Shown in pieces: positions 47,600-60,339 of a stretch of DNA of 64,000 bases. The stretch's first letter is position 1; the number at the start of each line of letters is the position of its first letter. Source of the DNA: Bombyx mori. Its lineage: Eukaryota > Arthropoda > Insecta > Lepidoptera > Bombycidae. The notes below the pieces were generated by a model, which did not search any database, was not told the origin of the DNA, and worked only from the letters and a program-made list of their open reading frames with translations. The DNA lies in assembly GCF_030269925.1 (NCBI RefSeq), contig NC_085119.1, forward strand, positions 10,453,001-10,517,000, read 5' to 3'. The position numbers and the translations under genes are program-made.

Positions 47600-47888
47600 G
47601 AAACGATTACGGTATTGCAGCTGATCAGTGATTGTAGTAACAGTTACATATGGCAAGGTGTGGCAACCCGCGGTAGTCTGCAGGTCCCGTGCGTGTTTCT
47701 CAAGCAAGGATAGTGTCCGGGCGAGACTTGCAAGTTGCGGCGGCTACGTAATCCCACGGCAACGCCACTTCCTGAAGGTGGCGCAAGCGGTACGCGAATG
47801 TCGGCCGAGCATTTCGCGCCACTTTCGTAATCCGTTGCGTGGTGCGACCGGCCGCCTTGCCCGGCCCGCAGGAAGTAAAAGTTCGAAG
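47600..47888 (+). other. CpG-rich block ending in a strong splice donor
   Basis: A GC-rich island whose plus-strand end reads gttcgaag|gtaagaaag (donor at 47889), a near-consensus donor. It could be a non-coding first exon of a gene further right, but no partner acceptor or coding sequence is recognisable in the window. Open frames on both strands (90-95 codons) overlap and have no motif. Confidence 0.35.
47655..47711 (+). repeat. Direct repeat, copy 1 (pairs with 48503-48565)
   Basis: aaggtgtggcaacccgcggt then ag...gcgtgcgtgtttctcaagc.aggat; identical blocks flank a variable centre relative to copy 2. Confidence 0.85.
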
Positions 47889-48219
47889 GTAAGAAAGTAG
47901 GTCTCTGCTGTAATTGGCAACGCGCCTGCATACTGATGTATTCATCACTATAATATAGGTTGCTCGGGCATCTGTAAAGCTAGCGTCAATTATTAATTAC
48001 TGCTAATAGTAAGTGCAAAATCAAAGTTGGCAAAATCGAAATCTGATTAATACTACATAGTTCGGTGGTGGCAATATGTATTATATTCATTAAGATAAAT
48101 ACGAAATTTTTTAAATTAAAACTAAAATAAATTACAAGAATGCGTGCTTTTTGTAATTAACGGCATGAACAGACCGCGCGTTACGCACGCACATTTACGT
48201 GACATAACTGTAGTGTGTC

Positions 48220-48310
48220 AACTGACATGTTACTGGCGCCGCGCCGCGCCGCGACGCGCAGTCCGCCCGCTGACGCTGACGGCTGACCCAATCCGACACA
48301 TGACGTAAGC
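48220..48310. promoter_or_regulatory. CpG-rich island, possibly regulatory
   Basis: The run actggcgccgcgccgcgccg followed by cgacgcgcagtccgcccgct is strongly CpG-rich and includes a (CGCCG)n-like repeat. It lies between the two direct repeat copies. Role inferred from composition only. Confidence 0.3.
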
Positions 48311-48502
48311 TAGCATCGACTGGCCAGCACGAACTGGGCCGAGAATCTAGATGCGCCGAAACGAATTGTTTGCGCAATTTAGAAGTTCATAGTATTAAGT
48401 ACGAAATTGTCGATGAGCCCTACTCCCAAAATCGAAGATCGATGATGACTGCTTCTAAAATGCATCTGATCAATAATAATTGTAGTAGCTGTTAGATATT
48501 TT

Positions 48503-48565
48503 AAGGTGTGGCAACCCGCGGTAGACCACAGACTTCGAGCGCGTGCGTGTTTCTCAAGCGAGGAT
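48503..48565 (+). repeat. Direct repeat, copy 2 (pairs with 47655-47711)
   Basis: Same flanking blocks as copy 1, with a different centre (accacagacttcgagc). Confidence 0.85.
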
Positions 48566-48619
48566 TTAAATTTATAAACTTTAATTTGAAAAAAAGAATA
48601 CAAGAACAATTAATATTAC

Positions 48620-49250
48620 GCGATTTTATTCCTTTAAGTCGTTCATGAACATTTGTTGTATGATACGCAGGTAACTGTTTGTTTAACTAACATAAGAAAA
48701 AAATGTAGATGGTTTGGCCTCCGTTGACCGCGCAGAACTTCGAGCTGCTGTGTGAACTTATACAGCTTTACAACGTGGACTGACAAATTGTGAAATAAGA
48801 ATAATCATGCTTCGAATTCACAACCTCTCTTTGAACTGAATTTAGAATAATTAGTATCCAAACTTAGCATACGTTTTTTTTTTTTTTTTCGTTAATTTTA
48901 CGGCTACTTAAACCGTTTCCGTTTGAACTATAATTAGAAAAGTAGCAACGAGAAAAGCCTTTTTTAACGTACCTAAAAAGTTTCCTCTAAATCTATCAAC
49001 GAATATTTCACGAACCAGTTATATTTTAAATTTTACTAAGCCAAGAGAGTATTGAAAATAATTTTCTTCTTTAACTTCTAAAGAAAAATTCTTGTTTTCA
49101 AAATTTACTAACGCAGTAAAATCTGCCATGGGATTTATTGCCTAATGTCAAGTCCAGAAAGAATGTTTCATTGTCGCAACACCAGAAGCCAAAGTAAATT
49201 CAATCCGGTAGATAAAATAGGTGCTGTTGTAAAATAACGATTTTATTTAT
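48620..49250. other. Intergenic; no gene recognised
   Basis: AT-rich with a T-run at about 48875-48889. No repeat family recognised. Confidence 0.4.
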
Positions 49251-49254
49251 TTAT

Positions 49255-49360
49255 TTGTTAGATGGGTGGATGAGCTCACGGCCACCATGAACAGTCCAAA
49301 CCGAAGCGCATTACTTCTTCACGAGCCGTGCTGACTCACAAGACGTCCTACCACCAGGAA
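49255..49360 (-). repeat. Bm1 SINE with internal deletion
   Basis: The Bm1 tail (gttagatgggtggatgagct then cacggcc) is joined directly to the start region (gtccaaaccgaagcgcatta, cttcttcacg, gactcacaagacgtcctacc, accagg); about 130 bp of the middle is missing. Confidence 0.85.
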
Positions 49361-50137
49361 AAACAGAACAAAACTTACTAACAGAACGAAGCTTATTTTG
49401 GTAAAAAATATATTAATTATTGTGTTCATTGAACTGAAAAGCCTTCTATCTGACATCGTCGTTGTAGATCGGAAACTTCGACCGGTTTCAAAGCCGACCG
49501 GAAACCGGAACCGCGGCAAGGGTTAGAGCGGAGACGACGCTCGTTTCCGTCGGAAGAACGGTGCGGCGCCAGGAAGGTTGCTATATACTAGTAGATTCCT
49601 AGAAAATAAATAAAGCGTCGCCATATTGCCGGACTCCGATCAATAAATCCGTTCAGTTTTGCATCTATATTCATCTGTTATGTACGTCTTCCGCTTCCTG
49701 TTTACTTTCAGTATGTAATAAACAACACGACGCGTATCAATAATGACTAAATATGTTTATGGTTTCAGGAACAGTTTCTAGCCAAATCTCGCAAATCAGT
49801 CTTGAAAAACTCCCTTAATCGTGATTCTATATTGTTATTTGGTAGTTCAAGGTGTTAGGAAAAGATTAAAATTTCGACAACAACTGCTTGTACAAGCAGA
49901 AAATGTCTTTAAGTAAAATTCAGCTGAATAATTAATTTTTATATTAAAAGAAAACCATGAATCAATATTTTTCTTTTTAGTTTCAGTGCTCGAACCTATA
50001 AGTTCAAAAAGTATTATTGAAAGAAGGACTTTAAAAGCGCGTAGTTTAAGAAACTCCTGTGATTCGATGTGGCTGAAAGGACCAGATGCCGTGGCTACTT
50101 TTAAGAAGCGAATCGACTAGGCTTGTTTTGAAATCAA

Positions 50138-50232
50138 GTCTCAAGTCCTCATGTCTCAAGTTGGACGGCGGCATTAATGCTTATGAACTCGTGTGTCTAC
50201 GTAACACCAGATGGATCGTGAGCTATTTTGCC
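50138..50232 (+). repeat. Diverged Bm1-like SINE fragment
   Basis: aagtcctcatgtctcaagtt, ggacggcggcattaatgctt and acgtaacaccagatggatcg then tgagct follow Bm1 order. Confidence 0.45.
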
Positions 50233-50239
50233 CATAACT

Positions 50240-53200
50240 CTAAAAACAAAACAATAAATACTTATAGTTATACTTATTATACTTATACTTATTACTTTTT
50301 TGATATCTCAAAAAAAGTCAAAGGTTATTTCTGCTGCCAATATCTTGGATAACTTAATTTTGTTAATTTGTATATCATAAACTTAATTTTAATAACAATA
50401 AAAAAACCATATAATCTGTGTTCAGTTCTATCGTGCAGAATCTAAAAAGTAATTTATATCTAAACGTTACTTACAATAGTGTGTCATAGAGATTACAAAT
50501 TATAGCAATTATTACAAATTTTAAGAAAAAATTAACGATCACATGTGATACATCTAACGTCTTCCACTTGGATTAATAAAAACAAACTTCCCAAGAGCTT
50601 TATTGAGAAACAGTTTTCTTATTACATGCAAGAATTACTGCTGCTGTTTTTAAACGCGCGTTACGCATTGAAAACTTTTCGAGCTAATTTCCCCTTTGCA
50701 GGTCTTGCAAGGATGTATTTGTTCTCTTACTTTATAAAGAGCTCACATACATACTTTAAGAATGCATTGTTACAATCGTGCGGTAAAGAGCGATGTCAAG
50801 TGAACTCATGTCGATTCTCGGAACCGAACAGAAAACATTTTTAGGTCCGGTTTCAAGCGTACTTCGAATAACGGAAATTTACGCTATCGTGTGTGGAATG
50901 CTATAAGAATTGATAGTTTATTCAAAAGCTATAAAAATACTGTTCTTTTTTTCTGTTAAAATGAAGAAAACACCCCGTCGAAAACTTCCTAAATCACAAG
51001 TTTGTTGCAAATTTTGAGCAAGCACAGAATAAAGTGTAATTGTAGCTATTTCAGTACGTAACTAGCTACACGTGATTGTTTAAAATTGTAATAAACCTTC
51101 ATAACTAAACACGGTTGGAACACAGGCATATTCTAAAACGGTACACGCATTATCGGAATTATCGGTTTACTAAATCGTGCTGTATTCCCAACGGACGAGG
51201 AAGGAAACTTATTGATATTTGGCGTCGCGCGCCTAACCGGTTCTGCAAGTGTTATTCTGAAAACAAGATGCCTCTGGACTTTCCGATCAGACGGTATTTT
51301 ACTGATTTGTTTTTTTCTTTTTCTTGTATAACGTATGTGCCGCGCTTAGAAGACCATAATAACTTTTTACTGATGGACAAAGCTGAAGGTCACGCGGAAC
51401 TCGAGTCTAGTCCGACTATAATTTTTGTTTCGAATTGCGAAGGAAGTTATAAAAACTTGATCAGAGGTATTGATGGGGCAGGTAACATTTAAGTCCTTTT
51501 TTTAGGTATCTGTGTCGGCTTGTAGTTTTTTTAAATGTTAATTTGAAACATAATTTACAAGTAATGCTGAGCTGATGTGTTTTTGTTTATCTGCTTTGTA
51601 CAAAAGAACAAAGGTTCTGTTAAGCATTCAACAATTGCAAGCAAGTGAAAGCAAGTGTTCACAATTTAGAAAGAAGTTTGGAAACATATGACAATTTTTT
51701 TTTTTTATTATTGCTTAATATTTTAATTTGTGTAAAACAACGCAAGCTGAAGATTATTTTTGACTCTTTATTATGGTTCCATCTTAATTGAGTCAACCTA
51801 CCTCGTATGTTTTCGCGACAACAACAATATTATGGACTCTAAATGATGTTGACGTTTCGTATTCTATTAAAAAAAAAACTATCTTATAAAGTTGTCGGTT
51901 GACTTTATCATGATAGTCCAATAAGTAGATAAATATTTAGTTGTTATATGTATTTTCATATTTTGTTTCATTAATATGCAGATGAAGATGTAATGAATAT
52001 GTATGTGCCCACTGAGAAGAGGCCTCGACGACCGTTCTAGAGGTCAATGTCAACTGAATAACACGACCATAGAGATAAGAGCTATTCGTGAATCTTTAAC
52101 TCCCTCTCCGTCTGACAAGATACGGATTACAACGGGGATTTGAAAAGGTCAAGATATATTGGCTTGTTTTGACTGCCGGTTCCGCCGGTTGTAGGTGGAC
52201 ATACCCGATAGCACTTACGAGGAAACTTACTCGTCATCTTCCGATAAGTTTTTAACAGCTTTGCAATACTTTTATGTGTACTCAAACATTATAATTCAGA
52301 CTAATTAAACACGCAAGGCGAATTAAAAGCACAAAGAGCGCGAACATCGGATCTTTTTTTTCCAAATAAAAACTTTTTATTGAAATTACAATAAATTTTA
52401 TCGACGTCCACCCGGATTGGTCTGATATAATATAAAAAATACTAATTTAATATAAAGAAATCCAAACAATATTTACTGTAATAATTTCAAAGCAATTTAT
52501 TAGTTGTGTTAGTTCTGATTTTGTGATTAGGTATAGATAATATGATCACAAAATAAAATACTCTTCATTTGACTTTGCGCAGACACAACATAAAAGAAAA
52601 GAAGTTTCTAGATTCCAAGTTATAACGCTAAATTGTTGATCGATTTAATATCTAAATGGTAAGCAAGATTCCTGACTTAATATGTACGTTGATTATTTTT
52701 TCTGTCCAGTATGTTATTGTATTAATTTGAGTTCTAATAGCTACTATAGTGAGAATGAAGTAAACATTTCCTGGGAATTCCAAAATACCATAGATTTAAA
52801 ATCAACGTCATAAAAATGTTTACAAGAAAATCTGTAAATGAAGACAAAATAGCATTAGTTATTTTTATAATGTTATAGTTTGTGTGTTCATTCACTGTTT
52901 AAGCTAAGATAAATATGTAGTTTGGGAAATTCAAAGAAGACCTATTTGTTTATTGTAGAAAGGGAAACGAGATAAATTCTAAAAGAAATTTCTAACACTG
53001 ACGGAACAGTATAAGAAAAGTACCTTTAAAACATTGCATAGCGAGGAAGTTAATCTTAATTATAATTTGTTATCTTACGTTGTGCTGGTAAATAATAAAA
53101 ACAAGCTATTAACAATCTCAATAAAAATTTAATGGGTTGCCAACTGTTATCGTGTCAGAAGAAACATCACAATATATTCACATTACGTACCTATACGGTT

Positions 53201-54685
53201 TTCGGCACAAATGAAAACAGATTGGTAAGTGCCCGGTATCAAACCTGAAATCTTTCGATTGAGAAGCACATATGTCAGTATAAAGCCATGATCCAACAGC
53301 TGTATTGACGAGAGAGATAATGTTGTTTTTGTTTTGCGTTCATAACATGGTGTGTCGTGTAATGCGAAGATTCAATTTGTTTGAGTTTTAGAACACATGA
53401 CTAGTAAGTAGTTCTTCAAACGAGTTGAAAGGGGCATGTTCGCATGGCGTGACAACTCGCCGGTCCAATTGGTCGAGATTGCAAGCTTCCGGCGCGCGCT
53501 TCCGCCCGATAACAGCAAGACGCCAAACGCGAGTAAACCGCAACGGTCAACGGACTTCAACAACTACTTGCTAAATCTATAGACCGGCATTGTCAATATT
53601 AAAAAAAAAAATAGCCGAGCTCACGACTTACCAATCTTAACTGTAGCACAAATGTGAGATCGAGATATGAAGTCGAAATTTCATTTGTATTCTATAAGAC
53701 TGAGAAATATGCAGTACTGTTATTATTATCTAAATATCATGTTACTCCATAATAAAGTTATATCTAACGATTGATGTCAGTTACATCGTACCTACCAGCT
53801 TTACAATGTCGAAAATCATTTAACCGCATGCACGCGTTTGAATTTAGGAATCATACTTTATGCGATTGACACAGTAGTTACTGTAAACTACTGAGATAAC
53901 AAACAAACTTCCACTGACTTAGCAATAGTATTCACACGAGACGGATCCACGTTTGGAAATTACTTTCGATTTTACGGATTTTTTTTTCCTAAGCACCTAA
54001 ATTGTGTCTGGACACCATAAACCGCCTCATTATAGATGCCTGCGTCTTATAATTAATGCCTACTGACGCACAGCACAAAGGGCATTCAGAGCCCTCAAAA
54101 GCTTCACGAAGGGTTGCGATATCTATAATCGAATAGAATAAATTCGACAAAAACCTCAATCACAGCTAGTCTTATTTGATTGACGATAGACTGTCGTCTG
54201 TCTACGGAACAAATCACTCATTCTGTCGTAGGTTTTCCTGAGATCTTCCCACCGTAGTCGTTGGCTATAAGTATGGAGATAGATAGTCCATTCTGGGTTC
54301 GAACAAGTAAAAATCTAAGCATGGACTATAAATATCGTTCTCGAAGCCAGTATGCTATTTAGGTCGCCCCGCAAATGAAAACGGAGCCATATGCTTACCA
54401 CTAAATAAATTACATTGTAAAAGAACATGTGATGTCATCTTACAGACTATAAATTGAAAGTTTTTATTGTTTAATATTGTAGTATCTCTGCCTTCGGCAG
54501 TTTCTAGGCTTAAAAACTTCTTTTACTTAAAATGTTGTGTTTGTTATTTTCATTTTAAGTCTAAACTCTAAATCGACTATGTTATTATTCGTTGACGTTT
54601 AAATATACTGCTAACTACTAACTACCGTCATTTTTTTTAAATTGAGTTTAGGCACAGAAATAACTAATCGTATGTTGATATTTGT
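50240..54685. other. Intergenic; no gene recognised
   Basis: Long AT-rich stretch. Plus-strand frames of 99 codons (50545-50844) and 125 codons (51115-51492) have no recognisable domain and no clear splice context. A CpG-rich island lies at 53440-53545, and a faint Bm1-like patch (agccgagctcacgacttacc) is near 53612. Confidence 0.4.
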
Positions 54686-54689
54686 ATCC

Positions 54690-54875
54690 TTTTTGTTTTC
54701 CTACGAAACTTTGGTACCCTAAGTGACTATTCCAACTACTCAAAGATAGGTAGGAGAGCTTACAGGCTAAACTTGAGAGAATTGCTAACACTGACCCTAG
54801 CAAGAGCAGTGCTCCGCTGAATCATCCACCGTACCCGAATCGCGACCGACTGATAAATTTAATGGGTTTTTTGTA
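54690..54875 (-). mobile_element. LINE A 3' tail, diverged
   Basis: ggtaggagagcttacaggct, ttgctaacactgaccctagc, aagagcagtgctccgc and cgaatcgcgaccgactgata align in order with the copy at 10226, but with more changes. Confidence 0.65.
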
Positions 54876-55000
54876 TTCCTTAATATACGCAGATTGAACT
54901 TATTTTCTCTTTGCGAGATATAATTTGAAACACACTATGATATCTGCTTTCAGTTAAAATTCACTGAAAAAGGAATGTTGTATTTCAGGCGTTCTATGTA

Positions 55001-55311
55001 TCTATATATTAATACGTGAAGCAAAAACTTTGTACCCCTTTTTACGAAAATTGTGCGAACGGAGGAGTATGAAATATCTCACACTTATAGAGAACATAGA
55101 GAAGAGTGCACAATGCTAATATTTTTTTTAAATAATGCACAAAAGATACATTAAATCAATAAAGAAAACATTACACACACTACCATGTATTTGAGACACA
55201 CACATGCATTTTGTTATTGCATAAAGTCTATGGTCCAATTGAGAATAAATTAAATATTGTTTGTCTTTGTTAATATTTGTCTAAAGTGTAGTCTTGGTGC
55301 TGTACCACTAG
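55001..55311 (+). mobile_element. Helitron-like element, internally shortened relative of 42678-43096
   Basis: Starts A|TCTATATATTAATACGTGA, shares gaacggaggagtatgaaat and gtgcacaatgctaatatttt with the other copy, and ends gctgtaccaCTAG|T. 311 bp versus 419 bp: about 100 bp before the 3' end is missing. Confidence 0.72.
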
Positions 55312-55319
55312 TTTATTTA

Positions 55320-57710
55320 AAATGTTTAAAAGGACAATGGACTCTGATGAACAACTAATCAGAAACCGAAAATAAAGTCACATTTTATCAAAAGTAATAG
55401 GTATACTACCAACGGAAATGGATAAATACTATTCTAATACTAATGGATATTCTTGATAATATTAACAGTCAGCTTCGCAACGCATTCTAGCATTGATTCT
55501 ATAAATTCTGCGCATGTTTCCTAAGGCCTGTCTCCGAACGTTTACAAATCCATTATAATATTTAAATCTGATGTTGGTTATATGTTTATTCGACAACTTT
55601 TTAACGGTATGGTACAGATTTTCTATAACTTTTCTGGACAACTTAATTTTGCCAACACTTTAAATATTTTATTTTTTAAATATCTATTTTTGAAGTCGCT
55701 CTTGGTAACAACCGTTTAAATAATGATTTCTGGGTGCTTTCAGTTATTATTGTTTTAAAATATCTAGGTTAATATAAAATTTTAAATCGATCGAGATTCA
55801 ATTACAATAATATTAATACATTTCTCAGTATGTTGCGATTAATAAATTCAATGGTTGAAAGGTAGGTAGGTACTTATTTTATTTCTTGGAAAAAACCACA
55901 TCTGCAAAAGTTGACCTTTCTTATCTGACCCACGTGACGAGGATGATAAGCGGTAAGTTTTTCAATAAATCTCTTAATGTGTGTGTGAGTTTTTTACAAA
56001 AAAACTAGAGTTCCGTTTTGAAGTTTGATAAATTATGATCTAATCGTATGTAGGAAGCAGATAGTAAACATATATCTCTGATTGTGTTCATAGATACAGT
56101 TTCATATGAAATGTTTCATGCTAAAAATATACGAATTCAGTTTTTATACATTACGTAGTTTCTTCCTTATTGAAATAAAGAATGTTTGTAATTCATTCCA
56201 CTTTTACAAGCTAACTTGAAAAATATTTATCTTAAATATATAAGCCTTTTTAATATTAATCTTTTCCTATTTTCATGGAAACTATGTATTACCGAAAACA
56301 AAATCCATACACCAATAAACAAATAGGTATAGCTCCATTTTCTCTTTTTATAAAACCAGTAATTGTTATGGTCGGAAGTATAGTGATAGCAGGGTAATTT
56401 TTTTTTGCTTATTTTGGTTTGCTTGATAAATTATTATTTAATATGTTATTTTATTACACATCTCTAATTTATAACCTATAAATTTTTTGTTCAGTTCACT
56501 TTTTATGTTCCGGTATCATTCTCATCTCTACATTTCAAACGGAAAAATAACAAAACAATTACAAAGTTCTAATTAATTTCTGTTATTCTACACATTATTA
56601 ACAGAGTACTGAAGCATTCACATTTATTCAAAACTAGTTTTGAAGAATTCTACTGATTATAATTTAGAATCAAAATTGTTTGAGTTTATGGCAAGGATTC
56701 GTCAACAACTAACACATAGGACTTGGCATCATCGCTAATGCAAGGCTGCAGCCAATCTTGTTGTGCAACTCGTTTAGACAAGCCGATTATGCGACTAGGG
56801 TAACAAGATTTTAAGTTGAAGATTTTAATTAAGCCACTGTAGTTATTTATTTCAATTGGTCAGCGTCTGTTTTGAGAGCGTTTATAGACATGTTGATTCC
56901 TATGATTCGTCTGTTATACTGGTATCTTAGCGTGTTTATTCACTTAATTCTTTAACTTCAAAGCAATAGAAAATAAGCAATAAAAAAATATCATTCTACC
57001 GCAAAGCAGTCATACGTTTCTGCTTTGAAATATGGACAGTCATTGCACTAATAAAATTAAAATTTCATCTTATCTTTATCAAGGGTACCAGGATTCATAT
57101 GATACTTACTTTAACAGCTTAACTTAACACCAGGACCGCCTTATTTTTGTCTGACAGACAGTTGAAATCCCTGTCACTCTACTAAAATAGTGTTAAATTT
57201 GTAACTTTTTTTTAACTTACTTTTAGATTCTTTTATTTTAATCTTGTTACAATTTTTTTTTCCGAGTGGCAAGTTTTACGCGTGACCTATAAATTAACAT
57301 GATACTTTATTTTCAAAAATACTGTCTTACAGGGAAAACAAGGCGACCCTACTCAAAGGAAATAGTTGAGAGTGTCGAGGCGCAATGCGGACCGGAAACG
57401 TCGGCCGTTCCCACGGACACTCATCCGTTAGCTCACCTCGCCTCCCTTCCCACCTCAGGACCCCTGTTACTTTCTAAGAAACTCACAGCAGTTCAGTTCT
57501 ATATAATTTCATATTCTCAGTTTAATTGAACTGTTATTGAAAAACACAATACTGGTAACTTAAAACTGGTAAAGACTAATAGTATACTAGGTATAAGCGT
57601 TAGGATATTTAATAAACTACCAAAGAAATTAAGAGACCTAGACGATTTTCATTTTAAGAAAAAACTAAAAGATAATCTTATTAGTGAATATATTTTATTA
57701 TTATATGTGA
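55320..57710. other. Intergenic; no gene recognised
   Basis: AT-rich. A degraded Bm1-like patch is possible at about 56995-57140 (ctaccgcaaagcagtcatac, then ttaacaccaggac). A 76-codon frame at 57299-57529 spans a GC-richer patch without motifs. Confidence 0.4.
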
Positions 57711-57715
57711 ATATA

Positions 57716-57951
57716 TATTTTTTTTCATTGCTTAGAGACGAGCTCACAGCCCCCCTGGTGTTAAGTGGTTACTGGAGCCCATAGACATCCACAACGTAAA
57801 TGCGCCACTTACCTTGAGATAAGTTCTAAGATCTCAGTATAGTTCAACGGCTGCTCCACTCTTCAAACCGAAACGCATTACTGCTTCATGGCAGAAATAG
57901 GCGGCGTGATTGTACCTACCCGTGCGGACTCACAAGAGGTCCTACCACCAG
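57716..57951 (-). repeat. Bm1 SINE, body-only copy
   Basis: T-run plus cattgcttagagacgagctc at the poly(A) side, ggtgttaagtggttactgga, ctcttcaaaccgaaacgcat and cacaagaggtcctaccacca at the 5' side. Small deletions near cttagagacg. Confidence 0.92.
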
Positions 57952-58718
57952 TCAAAATCACATAAATGATTTTCTTAGGGACGACATTGAAAATATATGG
58001 ATTTTTTAATTATTAGTTGAATTATGGATGAATGAATGATAAAATTATATAATACAATGCAACTTTGCTTACTGAACACAATCATAACGATTGCGTAACT
58101 AACTACGTACCATATTGTATCCTAATAATCAATTCCAAATTATATTCTATAAACGCCGCATACAAATTTTAATTTCTTCGAACTTTAAACTGTGTTTCGC
58201 ATTTGAAAATATGACGAATGATTTCCATGGAAATCTATCAGATCGTCTTGGTTATTTCTGATTTTTATACACCAGACAGACGGAAAATCAAATTTAACGA
58301 AACCATAACAACGCGTCTGTCTAAGCAAATTCAAAAGCAGTAACATAAACAAATCACATAATTGAAATCAATGTCTTTGTCGGTCGGAGGCGTCAGCCCC
58401 GCTACTTCCCGCAATAGGACCAGCTGATCTCATTGTTTAGTCTACCAGTGTGTTGCTTTTAATTCCTTAACTAAACGAACTACAAACTTGATTATGTATT
58501 CATGACGATATTTATTGGTTACGCAATATTCGAATTAGGTATTGCGATAGGTTAACTAATATCTCTTGCAAGTAATCTCATTGCTATTTTTGTATATTCA
58601 GTAGTTTTTATTTCGAACTATTAATAAACTAAGTACATACTAAAATACGCAATGATGATCATTCAATAGTTCTCAACTATGATAAATCGAACATAAAAAA
58701 AATTGTGGTTTTTGTTAA

Positions 58719-59186
58719 TCTATACTTCTATACAATATTATAAAGAGGAAAGATTTGTTTGTTTGTTTGTATTGAATAGGCTCCGAAACTACTGAACCGA
58801 TTTGAAAAATTCTTTTACTGTTTGGAACTTCGATCAACAATAGTGTTGATCGAAGGTTTGGAAGCTACACTATTCCAGATAGGCTATAATCTTTTTTGAA
58901 AAAAATTAGGGATTCTTACTAAAACTCCAATAATGTAACCCAAGGTGTAAAAATATTGCCTAATATGTTCTTTACATCGTGTGCCCTGCGAAAACTATTC
59001 ATGATAGAATAAATTAATGTACTACGACTTTGTAGAACACATTATTATTTACAAAAAGTGTCGCAACAGCATGTCTCACTATAGTTATGCCGCAATAAAT
59101 GTTCTTTTACTTAAAAAAATAAGACAACGTCAAATATCGTTGAAATTTTTGTTAAAGACCCGAGCGGAGTCGGAGCGGGCTACTAG
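58719..59186 (+). mobile_element. Helitron-like non-autonomous element, complete (468 bp)
   Basis: Starts A|TCTATACTTCTATACAATA and ends gacccgagcggagtcggagc then gggctaCTAG|T, a GC hairpin just before CTAG as in Helitrons. It contains the widespread aaagaggaaagatttgtttg and gaccgatttgaaaaattctt-type blocks. A 12-bp-stem palindrome interrupts it at 58828-58855. Confidence 0.8.
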
Positions 59187-59475
59187 TTTACAATAAACCT
59201 AATGCACGTGTGGAACAGAAGTAACATTGTGTCTGATCTGACTTTTAAACTTTTTGAGATCCTCTTATAGTTGAGTTTACTTAGTACTTAAGTAAATATT
59301 GCGTGCTTCGTTATTTAAGAAGGTATGCAGGACTGAAATAGGTACGATAATGGGTATGATTTGTATCTAAGAATGCTTATCAGAGCATATCCTACCGGCA
59401 GTGCTCAAAATTACAAGAGTCAAGAGAGGAGTAGAAATAAGTATGAAAGTAAGGCGAGGCTACTATTACCATTTT

Positions 59476-59752
59476 ACTGGTGGTAGGACCTCTTGTGAGT
59501 CCGCACGGGTGGGTACCACCACCCTGCCTATTTCTGCCGTGAAGCAGTAATGCGTTTCGGTTTGAAGGGTGGGGCAGCCGTCGTTACTATACGTGACCTT
59601 ATACGTAGACCTTAGAACTTGTATCTCAAGGTGGGTGGCGCATTTACGTTGTGGATGTCTATGGGCTCCAGTAACCACTTAACATCAGGTGGGCTGTGAG
59701 CTCGTCCACCCATCTAAGCAATAAAAAAAAATTAAAAAATAAATAAATAAAT
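59476..59752 (+). repeat. Bm1 SINE, body-only copy with A-rich tail
   Basis: ctggtggtaggacctcttgt, gtgggtaccaccaccctgcc, ggtttgaagggtggggcagc, taacatcaggtgggctgtga and ccacccatctaagcaataaa, then (AAAT)n up to 59752. A small internal duplication (gaccttatacgtagacctta) distinguishes it. Confidence 0.93.
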
Positions 59753-59815
59753 AAGCGAATGATAGAGAGAATCGGCAGAAGCTCCAGAATACTAGGGACG
59801 CATATACTGTTTTTG

Positions 59816-60183
59816 GAACGAAGTTCCTTATGGGACGATGCAGAGGGGTACCTCAACCGGGAAAAAACGTCCGTAACGTAAGATTTTTATTATTTATGTA
59901 TAGTCTTAGTATGATGGCTATACAGTGTCTAATGTATAGTCTACGTGATGACGGTTATTACTATTATTCATATAAATAGCTGTTTCTTTGTATATCATTT
60001 TTTATTATATATTTTTTATAAATCATTGTGAATAAAATAAAGTTGATAACTTTGTAGAGTACATGTTTTTTTATTTTTCAGTAAAAAAATCATAATAAAA
60101 AATGTATACCCGAATAATTATTTTCCTTATACCTCGAATAGAACTTAAAATTAATATTTTTATAATAAGGAACTTCGTTCCTA
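59816..60183. repeat. Inverted pair of a palindromic motif
   Basis: ggaacgaagttcctta at about 59816 and its reverse complement aaggaacttcgttcc at about 60169. They may mark ends of a DNA transposon of about 370 bp, but the flanks beyond the motif do not match convincingly. Confidence 0.35.
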
Positions 60184-60339
60184 TCCGGTGTCCCACGACA
60201 TCACACATCTTTTATTTTATTTTTTTGTCTTATTACATCCAATCTGTACTTCATATTTCCTTAACAAAAAATGTTACGGAAGGAAAATTTAATTCAATGC
60301 AAAATTATATTAGTGAAGTAAATGCTGTTACTGTTGTTA

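Noticed and set aside
51115..51492. 125-codon open frame
   Set aside because: No recognisable domain or intron signals; consistent with chance.
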